Below are positions 44,122 to 54,400 of a stretch of DNA of 64,000 nucleotides, piece after piece. The position numbers were made by a program, and so were the translations under genes. The notes under the pieces are model-generated. The model saw nothing but the letters and a program-made list of their open reading frames with translations, did not search any database and was not told where the DNA came from. The stretch is from CAZIKF01 sp964539825 (GTDB lineage: Bacteria > Muiribacteriota > UBA6191), in contig CAZIKF010000012.1 in assembly GCA_964539825.1 (NCBI GenBank), forward strand, positions 55,268-119,267. Direction: 5' to 3'. How positions within the stretch are numbered: position 1 is the stretch's first letter; the number at the start of each line of letters is the position of its first letter.

Positions 44122-46064
44122 AGCTAATGGAACCGGAACTGGCCTCAAGAGTCTGTGCAGGAGAAGTAATCACAAGACCCGTAAACGCAGTCAAAGAATT
44201 AATCGAAAACTCTCTCGATTCAGGAGCGACAAAGATTCGTGTGGACCTTCTCAACGGGGGGAAAAGATCGATCCTGGTTGCGGATAACGGTTCAGGTATG
44301 AGCCCTGGGGATCTTTCTCTTTGCTTGAAACGTCACGCAACCTCCAAGCTTAGCGCGATGGAGGACTTCGCGAAATTAACCAGCTATGGTTTTCGCGGGG
44401 AAGCCCTGGCGAGTATGAGTGCGGTTGCCCGGGTGAGAATAGAGTCTCGTATTGCGGGACAGGAATGTGGGTACAAGGTGCTTGCCCAGGGGGATAGGGA
44501 GGAAAAGCCGGTACCCTCTCCCCGGGAACAAGGTACTTCCATCGAGCTGCGGGATCTTTTTCACACTATTCCCGCGAGACTGCGCTTTCTCAAGTCCGAT
44601 CAATACGAAAAATCACTGGTTGTAGATTTAATGCAGTCCTTTATGGCCATTTTTCCTGGCGTAGCCTTCGAACTTTTCCATCATTCAGAGAGAATTCTGT
44701 TCTCGAGTGGAGAGGGACAGTCTTTATCGCTTTTTCAAGACATTCTGGGAATTGGCCCAGGTGAGACTCTCCTTGAAATTGAACGAGCCTCCCATCCGAT
44801 CCTGGGAATGAAAATTCACGGGTTTCTTACAGGGCCAACCCTTACTCGTTCAACATCCAGACATCTTCGAGTCTTCGTTAACAAGAGAATTGTAAAGCAC
44901 TCTCCCCTGGTTCGAGCCATCCACACCGCGTATGATTCCCTCTTAGGCCATAAACGCTGGCCGCTGGGATTCTTTTTCGTCGAGGTTCCGCCCAGAATGA
45001 TCGACTCCAACGTCCATCCTATGAAAACGGAAGTTCGGATTGAAAATGAATCTATTCTGGAAGAATTCATGACGAAAAAAATTCGAACGGCTCTTTTACG
45101 TTCGGACCTGTCTACTCCACTTTCCCTGTTCCCTCCTAAGGGTATTCCTTCATCAGTTCCGAAGGGTGGACTGGAGACGATTGGGAGAAAAGTTTCGACT
45201 TCAAACTCCGCCCTCCTGCAGCCATCGCTGGTGCAGCATGCGGACATTCAACCCGTTTCTTCCCCAGAAGTACCAGCTCCCTTGCCCCGCTCGAATCTCA
45301 AAGAGATTGCTCCTGGTCTTGAACTTGAGGTAGGGGGAAGAACCCGGGAGTTTCTTCAAACACAAGCGCATCCAGCCTGCCCATCTCAATCCCAAAATGC
45401 TGAGGTTCCTTCTCCCAACATATCTACAAAGCCCCTAAACGAGGTATTTCCCATCGATCAAATTGAGATCATAGGTCAACTGGACTCGACTTTTATCCTC
45501 GGTGAGATATATGAGAGCATGATCATCATTGATCAGCATGTCGCACAGGAGAGGATTCTATTTGAAGAGTATTTCTCCAGAATGCGTAAAAAGTGTTCTA
45601 GCTCAATTCAGTATCTTCTTGCCCCGCCGAAAATTGCCCTCAGTCCGAAGGCAAAAGGAATCCTATCAGAGGCTGGCGAGGCTTTAGAAAACCTCGGATT
45701 TTCCCTGGATTTCAAGGGAGAAGACGTTCTTGTGAGCGGAGTCCCAGATATCTTTCAAGGCAAAGTAGATGCGGAGTTCCTCGAGGAAATCGTGAATGGT
45801 TTTGAGCGGGGATTTGCTTCAGATAAGCTTGAGGATTACTTTCGAAATATAGCGGCGATGATGGCTTGTAAGGGTTCAGTGAAAGCGGGGGATCTTCTTT
45901 CTAAAGAGGAGATGAGTTCCTTATTGCGGGCTCTTTCCAGGTGTGAGAATCCCTATTCCTGCCCGCATGGAAGGCCTATTGTAGTTAAGATTTCACTGCG
46001 GGAAATCTGCTCCAGGTTTCAGCGCCCCTACGTGTCGAAGAAAACCGCACCATGCAGGCACTGA
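44109..46064 (+). CDS. mutL: DNA mismatch repair protein MutL (endonuclease type)
   Basis: 651 residues. The N-terminal GHKL ATPase has KELIENSLDSGATKI, VADNGSGM and YGFRGEALASMSAV. A Pro/Ser linker (about 350-450) leads to the C-terminal dimerisation domain with DQHVAQERILFEE (D475), the metal-binding nicking motif, plus ACKGSVKAGD and CPHGRP. So it should be a MutH-independent, endonuclease-active MutL. AAGGAGG precedes the ATG, inside the end of tsaD. Confidence 0.95.
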   Translation: MGIIKLMEPELASRVCAGEVITRPVNAVKELIENSLDSGATKIRVDLLNGGKRSILVADNGSGMSPGDLSLCLKRHATSKLSAMEDFAKLTSYGFRGEALASMSAVARVRIESRIAGQECGYKVLAQGDREEKPVPSPREQGTSIELRDLFHTIPARLRFLKSDQYEKSLVVDLMQSFMAIFPGVAFELFHHSERILFSSGEGQSLSLFQDILGIGPGETLLEIERASHPILGMKIHGFLTGPTLTRSTSRHLRVFVNKRIVKHSPLVRAIHTAYDSLLGHKRWPLGFFFVEVPPRMIDSNVHPMKTEVRIENESILEEFMTKKIRTALLRSDLSTPLSLFPPKGIPSSVPKGGLETIGRKVSTSNSALLQPSLVQHADIQPVSSPEVPAPLPRSNLKEIAPGLELEVGGRTREFLQTQAHPACPSQSQNAEVPSPNISTKPLNEVFPIDQIEIIGQLDSTFILGEIYESMIIIDQHVAQERILFEEYFSRMRKKCSSSIQYLLAPPKIALSPKAKGILSEAGEALENLGFSLDFKGEDVLVSGVPDIFQGKVDAEFLEEIVNGFERGFASDKLEDYFRNIAAMMACKGSVKAGDLLSKEEMSSLLRALSRCENPYSCPHGRPIVVKISLREICSRFQRPYVSKKTAPCRH

Positions 46065-46942
46065 AAGCCACCATTTATGTGGTGTGTGGACCAACCGCTG
46101 TAGGAAAGTCCCCTTATGCGGTAGATTTGGCCGAAGAGTTGGGAGGAGAGATCCTGTGTATGGATGCTTTCCAGGTTTATCGAGACATGCCCCTTCTCTC
46201 AGCAGCGCCGGAACGCTCTTATCTAGAAGCGATCCCGCACCATCTCTTCGGAATCCTTGATCCCCTGGAGTCCTTTTCTCTGGCACAATATTACAAAGCT
46301 GCCTGTGAGAAGGCCCTGGACCTGCTCAGTAATTCAATCGTACCGATCTTTGTTGGCGGCGCAGGGTTGTATCTAAAGACGCTGGTAGATGGATTTGAGG
46401 GATCTCATGCTCCCGTTCATGAAGAATTTCGTAAAGAGCTGCGAGTGCGCTCGTCTGAAGAAGGAAGCCTCAAGCTGCACGAAGAACTAAAGGCTGTTGA
46501 TCCCGAAGCGGCCAGGAGGATTCATCCGAATGACGAGAAGAGACTGATCAGGGCTCTTGAGATTTCAAAGTTTTCCACCGGTCAGAAACAAAGGGTGGAT
46601 TTGCTGGCAAAGATTTGTCCGAGCTGGGAAAAACTCTTCCTCAACCTTGAGCGCCAAGAGCTCTATAATAGAATCGGTACCCGCGTGGATCGAATGATTC
46701 ATGATGGGGTTGAGCAAGAGATACAGGCTTTGCTGGATAAAGGATTAAGCCCGGTTCATACGGCTTATCATGCCATAGGAATCAAGGAAACGGTCTCCTA
46801 TATACAGGGGCAGGTTGATCGCAAAGAATGGATTGAGACATTTAAGAGGAATTCATGCCGATTCTCCAAAAGACAACTCACCTGGTTTCGCTCCATGAAA
46901 GACCTGCAAAGCATACCGGCTCAGCCAGTCCTTCCCGAATAG
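46052..46942 (+). CDS. miaA: tRNA dimethylallyltransferase
   Basis: 296 residues. The P-loop is CGPTAVGKS, where most MiaA have GKT; the next motif is MDAFQVYRDM, where the usual is DSMQVYR. GGAGLYLKTLVDG and the C-terminal KRQLTWFR are conserved. It adds the isopentenyl group to A37 of UNN-decoding tRNAs. The two changes look like drift in a working enzyme. With tsaD it gives two A37 modification genes around mutL. Confidence 0.92.
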   Translation: MQALKATIYVVCGPTAVGKSPYAVDLAEELGGEILCMDAFQVYRDMPLLSAAPERSYLEAIPHHLFGILDPLESFSLAQYYKAACEKALDLLSNSIVPIFVGGAGLYLKTLVDGFEGSHAPVHEEFRKELRVRSSEEGSLKLHEELKAVDPEAARRIHPNDEKRLIRALEISKFSTGQKQRVDLLAKICPSWEKLFLNLERQELYNRIGTRVDRMIHDGVEQEIQALLDKGLSPVHTAYHAIGIKETVSYIQGQVDRKEWIETFKRNSCRFSKRQLTWFRSMKDLQSIPAQPVLPE

Positions 46943-46953
46943 GCCTCGAAATT

Positions 46954-48147
46954 TTGTTTTACCTGAGAGTTACTGCACTTTTCTTGCTAGTCTTTTTTTC
47001 TCCCCGGGAATTGGCAGCTCAAAGTCTCACCCCGCAAGATCTTCAAAATCAGCTTCGTTTTATGCAGCTTCATGGACTTAGTGGAAGCTATGAGCTGAAA
47101 ACCCCGGCAGGGACTGCGTTTTCCGCTCCCCTGGCGCTCAATCATACTTTTGAGGCGGCCAGCGAGGGTTTGAGTATTGTTCACGGGTCCTTTCGATCTA
47201 TTCCGGGCCAGGGCACAAGAGTGATCCTCAAAACACTTCCTTTTCATGGTGATGGGGTAAATTCCCTTTATTCAGCCCAATATTTCAGTGGATGGAGATG
47301 GTTTTGGTTAGAAGTAGATGGGTTGCTCAGTTCTAAGCTGCAAGGTGGATTTTATGACCTTACCGCTAAAACCTTACCCTCCAATGAATCCTATACCTTT
47401 GACAACAACGTACTCACGGTAAATTGGATCAAGCCTCCCACTACGGGATATTCCACACGAGTCGTAGTTATTCAGGAAAACAAGAAATTACTGGTGGAAA
47501 ATTCTGAAATGGGGAACGTGATTTTTACCGGTGATGGCCAAAGTGCTACCTGGGTCCTTAGACCGGTTCCTGGTCACTGGATTCATATTGGGCTCTTTGG
47601 AGTCTACAATCTGGAAGGAATACAGATTGATTCCGGTTCAGGTACCCAATTCTGGCCTAATGACGCTGGCGGTGTTGAGCCAATCGGAGGTGTACACTCG
47701 TCCTCAGACCTAGATCATATTCGCAGGCTCATTACCATCCCGGTACCTCGAATTGATGTTCTCAATAAGAGGATCTATAAGATCATTCCTCCAAATGCAC
47801 CTCAAATCATTTCGGAGACCTGTTCTGAGCTGACCACTCCCACTGCCGACTGTTTTTTACCATGGCCCCAGGATGATGATTTTTTAACGATCCACGGGTT
47901 CAACTGGGATTCAGGTTCCCAACAAGTGCTTGAAAATGGGGTTGCCCTGGGATCTGATCGCATCCTGGATTGGAGAGATGACCGCATTCATGTCAGCCTG
48001 CCAAGCACTATGTTAACCACCACCCAGCCATGCCTGAACCTCGAATATCACATTTCGAGCACCAGGGATCAGGGACTGGAGTCTAATTTTAAAAAGGCAC
48101 GGGTGGTAAACGCGAACTTCAACTACGCGGAACTTTGCGAGAAGTGA
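46954..48147 (+). CDS. Exported protein with C-terminal IPT/TIG-like region, function unknown
   Basis: About 397 residues from the TTG at 46954. The N-terminus is a signal peptide (LRVTALFLLVFFSPRELAAQ). The middle is beta-rich, and residues ~290-390 (NAPQIIS, DDDFLTIHGFNWDSGSQQV, DDRIHVSLPS) resemble an IPT/TIG Ig-like domain of surface proteins, with two Cys pairs. I do not recognise the whole. The start is uncertain: an ATG at 46855 would put 30-odd residues inside miaA in another frame, so the later TTG after the miaA stop is preferred. The TGA is also the start of a long palindromic element. Confidence 0.6.
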   Translation: MFYLRVTALFLLVFFSPRELAAQSLTPQDLQNQLRFMQLHGLSGSYELKTPAGTAFSAPLALNHTFEAASEGLSIVHGSFRSIPGQGTRVILKTLPFHGDGVNSLYSAQYFSGWRWFWLEVDGLLSSKLQGGFYDLTAKTLPSNESYTFDNNVLTVNWIKPPTTGYSTRVVVIQENKKLLVENSEMGNVIFTGDGQSATWVLRPVPGHWIHIGLFGVYNLEGIQIDSGSGTQFWPNDAGGVEPIGGVHSSSDLDHIRRLITIPVPRIDVLNKRIYKIIPPNAPQIISETCSELTTPTADCFLPWPQDDDFLTIHGFNWDSGSQQVLENGVALGSDRILDWRDDRIHVSLPSTMLTTTQPCLNLEYHISSTRDQGLESNFKKARVVNANFNYAELCEK

Positions 48148-48304
48148 ACCGAGATCGAGAGATTTTGGAGCCTCTGGGTGGCTGCAAAGCTCGATACTCT
48201 GATCTTCCTCCTCGATCGTGACGATGCCACGTCCTTCGTCGTCTTCACAGGTCTCGAACTTTTCGCTCACACAGGAACTCCAAAATCTCTCGACCTCGAT
48301 TCAC
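48144..48304. repeat. Long palindromic element E3
   Basis: 161 bp. The outer 27 bp of each arm pair with only two departures, both of the minus-strand G-U type; a further 27 bp pair less well. By hand count over 54 positions, 42 are Watson-Crick, 5 are minus-strand G-U, 3 plus-strand G-U and 4 mismatched. The core shares CCTTCGTCG and GACGATG-type segments with the loops at 16665 and 61443. The element starts at GTGA, where TGA is the stop of the preceding gene, and a T4 run follows at 48307. Confidence 0.75.
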
Positions 48305-48382
48305 CATTTTCTTAAGGGAAACTGACTCTCACTTCTCGTGTGACTTTGAATCCCACCTCACCTTAATTTGTGGAGGAATATT

Positions 48383-48440
48383 GTCATCCCGTGGCTCCAA
48401 AGGTGTCGTGTCATCCCGTGGCTTGACCACGGGATCCAGG
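48383..48440. repeat. CTTGA-loop REP-like palindromes, one full and one partial
   Basis: A half copy GTCATCCCGTGGCT (48383-48396) precedes a full copy (48410-48440) with a perfect 9-bp stem ATCCCGTGG-CTTGA-CCACGGGAT followed by CCAG. Related units are at 17355-17380 and 60575-60747. They sit in the 48148-48645 gap, about 80 bp after E3. Confidence 0.75.
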
Positions 48441-48530
48441 AGTAGGTGCCCCGGTAGGACCCTCTGCACTCACTGAGTCCTCAAACGCCACTGGACCTGG
48501 TTTTCGGAATCATCGAGTTGGGTCGAGGTC

Positions 48531-48558
48531 TTGACAGGCTGGTTCTGGTTCTTATCAT
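48531..48558 (+). promoter_or_regulatory. Predicted promoter of the subtilase gene
   Basis: Perfect TTGACA (48531-48536), a 16-nt spacer and TATCAT (48553-48558). Transcription would start near 48565, ~80 nt before the ATG. Confidence 0.6.
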
Positions 48559-48645
48559 GGACCTCTTTGCCTGGAGCTGGCTTCGAAGCGATTTTTGTGT
48601 TGTTTTTGGGGTTGATTCCGGTCTTCAGGTTTGGGGAAGAAATTG

Positions 48646-51222
48646 ATGAAAGTTCTAGTCTTATTGCCTTTCATATTCCTGGTCTCCAGTTTGTCTGCTC
48701 AGCAGCCAGTACTCGAACCTGATCTTGAGAAAATCCTGCTCTCGAATCAACCCGGCGAGATGGTGAGAATCATCGTTGGTTTTCGGAACCCCTCGCAGCG
48801 AGAAAACTCATCTGAATCACCCGCCTGGACTCAAAGAAACAAGATGCGCCAGTCCTTAGAAGCTCAGTCAGGAGTTTTGGCATTGGTGAAAAGCCAGCCC
48901 ACCGGAATTCTTCAAAAAGAGCAGATGAAAAGCCTCTGGATCAATAATTCCATAATTCTTACAGCAAGTAAGGATTTCATTTACCAACTTGCCAGACGAG
49001 AGGAAATTCAAAGGATCCGACTCGATCGTGAAATTACCCTCTTCGATCCAACAGACCTCAAACCCCAGGATGCGGATTCGAAGTCTTTGACCTATGGCTT
49101 AGAGAAAATCAGGGCCCGTCAGGTTTGGAATGGGCTGGGTTTGGATGGTACCGGCGTTGTGGTAGGAGTCCTGGATTCAGGCGTGGATCTACATCACCCG
49201 GTCTTCGGAGATCGAGTTCTCAAGACCAGGGATTTTATTTCAGATTATCCCGATAATCAGGCCAATGATGGCCTCGGTCATGGTACCCACTGTTCAGGAA
49301 CGATCCTTGGTCAGGGACATGCTGATAAGGCGATCGGTGTGGCTCCCGGAGCGGGGCTGTATATGGCCAAAATTTTCAATGACCAGGGAAGGACTCGCAT
49401 ATCAGCGATTCTTTCCGCGATGCAGTGGATGGCTGATCCGGACGAGGATCCGGATACCGCGGATTTTCCAAGAGTGATCTCCAATTCCTGGGGCGGGGGA
49501 ACGGATGATACTTACCAGGAGGCTGTAAACACCTGGACAGAGCTCGGGATCATACCAGTGTTCGCCGCTGGAAACTCCGGCCCCCTTGAGGGAAGTGTGG
49601 CGGCTCCGGCACGTTATAAGAATGTCATTGCCGTTGGTGCAACCGATGCTGAAGACCGGGTCGCTCGATTTTCAGCAAGAGGACCTGTGAACTACCAGGG
49701 AGAGACCTATATCAAGCCTGATATTTCAGCTCCAGGGGTAGACATTGATTCGGCAAAACCGGGGGGTACCTACAAATCCATGAGCGGCACATCCATGGCA
49801 GCTCCTCACGTGGTGGGTGTCATCGCCCTGATGCTCCAGGCGGATCCTTCGATTTCCCTGGATAAAGTTCGTGAAATTCTTGCTGATTCTGCCGTAGATC
49901 TCGGTGATCCCGGAAAGGATAACCTTTATGGATTTGGTCGGCTGGATGCTTTCCAGGCCCTGGGTCTTCAACTCGGTGGTGGAAAGATAAAGCTAAATAT
50001 CGACTCCGCTAATCATCTGGCTGCCATAAGAGTGAACCCCGGTAACCGGACTTACTATGCTAACTCCCTGGGTGAAGTAGAAATGTCCCTTCCAAGGGGA
50101 GACTATGAACTTAGGGTCAGTGCTTTTGGCTTTTTCGCGAAGTTCCTCTCAATAAGAGTTGAGGCTGGAAAGACTCTGAATATCCATACGGCTCTTCAAA
50201 CGGCTCCCTTTTTTAGAACCATCTTTGATATCAAAAACTTTGAGGGTTTGAGCCTGGATGCATCCATCACCTTTCAAGATGTCCCTGTACAGGGTGGCAA
50301 TACGACCGATGGCCTCTTTGAGGTAGATCTTCCCGGCGGAGATTACAAAGTGAGAATTGAGAGTAAGGGGCACAGGGTGATGGTCCGGGAACTCTATATT
50401 AGTTCCGCATCAACGATTTCCATCCGTGTACCCCCGCTTCCTCCATTTCTAATTGTTGATCGTGATATGGGTAGAGATTATGAGCGCTACTACCAGGCGA
50501 GTCTCAATGCCCTGGGCGTCGAATTTGATTCCACGGAAACTCCCACACTTGAGGAGACCCTGGGATACACATATGTCATATGGTTTACGGGAAAAAATAA
50601 CAATAGCTCCCTGTTGGATGGCGATGCTCAGGAGCTGCTGGAAGCCTATGTTAAAAGTGGCGGGCGATTGATTATTTCAGGTCAGGAAATAGGCTATAGA
50701 ATCCGGGTGAGCCGCCTTTATCAAAAGGTGCTAGGCGCAACTTTCCTTGAAGATATTTCCAGAGTCAAAAGTATCGAAGGATCCGGTTTAAGATTCAACC
50801 TCGATGGTGGGGACGGAGCTGATAACCAGAGATGGCCCGATGTGATCAAGATTAACCCGGGGGCGGCTCAGACAGCTCGTGCTTTTCTTCATTACAAGAA
50901 CAGAGGCCCTGCTGGAATATTTAATACATTCGGGCTGGGAAAAGTGATCTATTTACCATTTGGCTTCGAAGGCGTGGACTTGAAAAGAAATCGTAACGCC
51001 TTGATGAGCATGATGTTTAACCTCGTTAAGGTCAGCCTCAAGGACCAATTAGATCGAATAGCCCTGGTTTTTCGTTCACGTCCATCCCTGTATAGACGAT
51101 TGATCGATCAGCTAAGCCTTAGAAAATCTGATTCCACAGAGATTCTTCAATACTTGAACCAGGTGGAAAGCAAAGCGCCATTTCGTTTTTTGCTAAAGGA
51201 TCTTCAAGAGAATTCTTTTTGA
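48646..51222 (+). CDS. Secreted subtilisin-like serine protease (S8) with C-terminal accessory domains
   Basis: 858 residues. Signal peptide (MKVLVLLPFIFLVSSLSAQ), an inhibitor-I9-like prodomain, then an S8 catalytic domain with VGVLDSGVD (Asp), GHGTHCSG (His), FAAGNSGP (oxyanion Asn) and SGTSMAAPHV (Ser). After it come two carboxypeptidase-regulatory-like beta domains (about 450-590) and a Rossmann-like region (about 605-730; ERYYQASLNALGVEF, YVKSGGRLIISGQEIGYRI) like a glutaminase/ThuA-type fold. The ATG at 48646 has GGGGAAG upstream. Probably exported and self-activated; the added domains may bind substrate or wall. Confidence 0.9.
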   Translation: MKVLVLLPFIFLVSSLSAQQPVLEPDLEKILLSNQPGEMVRIIVGFRNPSQRENSSESPAWTQRNKMRQSLEAQSGVLALVKSQPTGILQKEQMKSLWINNSIILTASKDFIYQLARREEIQRIRLDREITLFDPTDLKPQDADSKSLTYGLEKIRARQVWNGLGLDGTGVVVGVLDSGVDLHHPVFGDRVLKTRDFISDYPDNQANDGLGHGTHCSGTILGQGHADKAIGVAPGAGLYMAKIFNDQGRTRISAILSAMQWMADPDEDPDTADFPRVISNSWGGGTDDTYQEAVNTWTELGIIPVFAAGNSGPLEGSVAAPARYKNVIAVGATDAEDRVARFSARGPVNYQGETYIKPDISAPGVDIDSAKPGGTYKSMSGTSMAAPHVVGVIALMLQADPSISLDKVREILADSAVDLGDPGKDNLYGFGRLDAFQALGLQLGGGKIKLNIDSANHLAAIRVNPGNRTYYANSLGEVEMSLPRGDYELRVSAFGFFAKFLSIRVEAGKTLNIHTALQTAPFFRTIFDIKNFEGLSLDASITFQDVPVQGGNTTDGLFEVDLPGGDYKVRIESKGHRVMVRELYISSASTISIRVPPLPPFLIVDRDMGRDYERYYQASLNALGVEFDSTETPTLEETLGYTYVIWFTGKNNNSSLLDGDAQELLEAYVKSGGRLIISGQEIGYRIRVSRLYQKVLGATFLEDISRVKSIEGSGLRFNLDGGDGADNQRWPDVIKINPGAAQTARAFLHYKNRGPAGIFNTFGLGKVIYLPFGFEGVDLKRNRNALMSMMFNLVKVSLKDQLDRIALVFRSRPSLYRRLIDQLSLRKSDSTEILQYLNQVESKAPFRFLLKDLQENSF

Positions 51223-51253
51223 GGGTGTCTTGTTTTGATTTGGTGTTGTGAGC

Positions 51254-51390
51254 AATACCTGTTAAGGGGATTTAAGAGTTTAAGGTATTGATATCCTTAA
51301 ATATTTAATAGGTATATTCAGGTGAATGAAACCTGCGATCCCCTTAAATAATATCGGGTCATTTCGTGAAAACTCTGAGACTTTACGAAA
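51254..51390. other. Dense nest of inverted repeats between two exported-protein genes
   Basis: TTAAGGGGAT (51262-51271) pairs perfectly with ATCCCCTTAA (51338-51347) and encloses TTTAAGG/CCTTAAA (51279-51285/51295-51301) and CAGGT/ACCTG (51319-51323/51331-51335). AATACCT/AGGTATT (51254-51260/51283-51289) is an alternative pairing. A separate TTTCGT/ACGAAA stem follows (51362-51367/51385-51390). One stem enclosing two hairpins, with a competing helix, looks like a structured leader; it may instead be operator or terminator DNA. No known riboswitch recognised. Confidence 0.4.
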
Positions 51391-51468
51391 CCTATCTGTA
51401 CTTCTTCCGTATTCCTTTTTAGCTATGGTCAGTTCTAATTCCTGACCTGTTTATCCTTGGGGAAACTT

Positions 51469-54400
51469 TTGAAGCGATTTCTTTGCGTACTTTTCAGTTG
51501 GTTCTGTTGGCAGGCTTCCCTATTTGCTGATAATTCCCCTGGTTTTAGCGGTTTAGATCAGGGGGGGGCGCAGCCCTTTGCGGGCCAGGCTCAGTCTACC
51601 CTTCCCGATAAAGTAATCTGGGATCAGCCCTATCCAGGAAAGGGGCTGTTTTCTAGAGCCGCTAAAAGTAAATTGGAGGCCTGGTCTCAGACCGTCACTC
51701 CTGGCAAGGGGCTTTCCCTCCAGGATTTCATCAACCATTCGGACCAGGGGGAAGTTAAGATTCTGCTGAAATCCCTGAAATCTATGGTTTTGACAAAGAA
51801 GCCACCTGAGGAGGATAAGTTTTTTCGAACCCGGATGCGCTATTTTGAGTTTGATAAAAACCTGCTTCATACCCGTGGAAATCTTAAGGAAGATAGCTTG
51901 GATTTTTCCCGGGTGACTCTTGATCAACTGCGCGATGCCCGAACGAGCGGCTGGGGAGACCGCCAGAGTGACGAGGATGATGTTTATCTCACCCGTGACT
52001 TCTTCTTTCGAATTCAAAAAGCCATTGAGGATAGGGGGGGTCGTAATGTGGAAATGCTCTTGCGGGTTAAATCCAAGATTCATTCCCTGGTGGCACGAGC
52101 CCTACATGCTTATTCTAGACAATCTTCCGGTTCCGACGCTCGGGAAATTCTACGCAAATGGAATACCCTGAAGACCGTAAAATCTTCCCAAATTTTGACA
52201 TCTTTTCCCTGGAAATCAGTGGCCGATAATGATCCGGGGGTGGGTCGGTTTCGATCTGCTCTAGAGTGGGGAAACAGTATTCTTACCTACCTGGTTTTAT
52301 CCTATACCCGTCTCTATAGCGTGGAGTTGGTATTTTGGTTTTCACAGAATCGAGCCCTTCAAAATGAATTGGATACCCTGGCTTCTCTAGAAGACAGAGT
52401 AGATCTCGTCAACGTAGAGAGAGGGCTTCCGGGTAGCAGTGGAAAATTGTGGGTTCATGAAATGGTGCAGGAGTCCAGAGGGGTGCCCGCTTTTAGGGGG
52501 CTTGCGAAGAGTGTCTTTAGCCGCTATCAGGAATTTGTACTGAAGCCAAGATCTTTCAGGCCCAATCTAGATTTTTTACTCAAACGGGTACGAGCGGTGC
52601 TTGCCAGTCAGAAGGTACAGGCCGCCATTAAAGCGCAGGGGCTTGAAAAGGTGGATCAGAGTATAGAGTCTTACCTTGAGGACGGAAGTTTGACCGAGAC
52701 TTTTCAGAGCCTGGCCAAGATTCAAGCAGTCACTGGTGCTTCCTTGGCGAAAAGTGATAAAGAGGCCTTTGAAAGGGACTCAGGGATCTCATTTGACGAG
52801 TTCGCGGCTACTGGAGGAGAGAAGGGGCAGTTGGAAGCCCTGGTTAGAAAGTCTATATCGCCTATTGATGATCCCCGCCTGGCCAGGGAGAAAGTTCAGA
52901 CGATTCAAAAGGCATCGCAAAAATTGTTGAGTTCAGGTGCTCTTGATAACGCCGTGGAAAGCGCGCGGGGGCAGAAGGTTTCTAATTCCCTTACTGATTC
53001 TGAGAAGGGACGTAAATATTTTGAGTCGAAAAATGGCAACCTGGTTCTCAGGGCCGAGGTTCTCGAGAAAGTCCTCAAAGGTGGGGATACCTCTTCGGTG
53101 GATATAGCCTATAAAGGATTTAAGGTTGAGGTTCAAGAGACCGAGACCAGGCTTGGCTCTTTGAAAAACCATTCCCAGGAATTGCAGGGCTCCCTCGATG
53201 ATATCAAGTTTTTAGTTGAGGACTTAAAGAAGATGGGGGTGGACCTCGATGGGGATGAGGGTAAAAGCTATCTTGATGATGCCCGGTCCTTTGGGAAAAG
53301 GTTGAGCTCCGCGAATCGAAATGTTCGCGAGGCGGTTAAGGACCTTGATTCGCTTAAAGAGAAGTTTGAACACTCCAGGGATCGTCTTGTCTCTATATTG
53401 GATATCACTCCCGAGGAATTGAGTGCCTCTCCTGAGGACCTCGTCAAACGAATAAAAGAGCATCTGGCAGCTTTCGCTTTTGAGGATAAAAAGCTTGAGC
53501 TGCGTTTGCAGGAGGTTTTGGAGCTTCTTTCTGAAATTACCGCCGCTGCCGGTGAAATAGAGCGCCTTGCCGAATTGGTTCAGAAGAACCAGGATACTGT
53601 CTCAAAGATCCGTGCCCAACTTCTCAAGCGGATTCGAATTTCACTCAAAAAGAAAGGTGTCGCTAAAGAGCGCCAGCTAGAGCTCAGGGAAAAGCACCGA
53701 CAACTTTATCCAAAGGTTCATTACCTCACCTCGGCACAACGACAGGGGATCCAGAAAAATGCTCCCATGGCCGCTAAGCTTGACTCGGCGATGGCTAATG
53801 CTTTTGCTGCAAAGTATATCAGCGGATTTGTGCGTAAAAAAAATAAGGCCAAGAATAGAGTTGAAAAAATCAATTTTACCCACCTGGGTAAGGAAGTTAT
53901 TCGAATCGAGATATCCCTTGTTCACATGGAAATGGGTGAGGATTTCAAGGAGAAAGAAAATCGGAAAGTAATTTCTCTTGATGTGACTCCCAGGGTCGTA
54001 AAAACTGAAAAGGATAATTTTGATTTCGTCATCAAGAGTCTAAGCCTTGCTAAAGAAGGGCGAAAGCCGGTTGAGCTAAAGACTGAGTTTGGGCTGATTC
54101 TGGACTCAACCCTATCTCTTTTGAATCAATTGGTAGAGAGATTGAACGACACACCATATGCGCAGCTCAGGTTTCAGTATTATCCCCATCTCTCCATCCT
54201 CAGGATCAAGAATGGAATTCCAGTTTTTCAGTCCTTTCCGAATTTTAAGATCTCTGACGTGGCCCTTGAAGAAGGGGTGATGCGTTTTTATGGTGGAATT
54301 CCCGGAAAGAAGCTTGGAGAGTTCCTTGGGAAAAGAGTGGATTCACAAGAGCATCCAAAGCCTTCTGCAGGCGTCTCTTCATCCGCCGAACCCGAAAACT

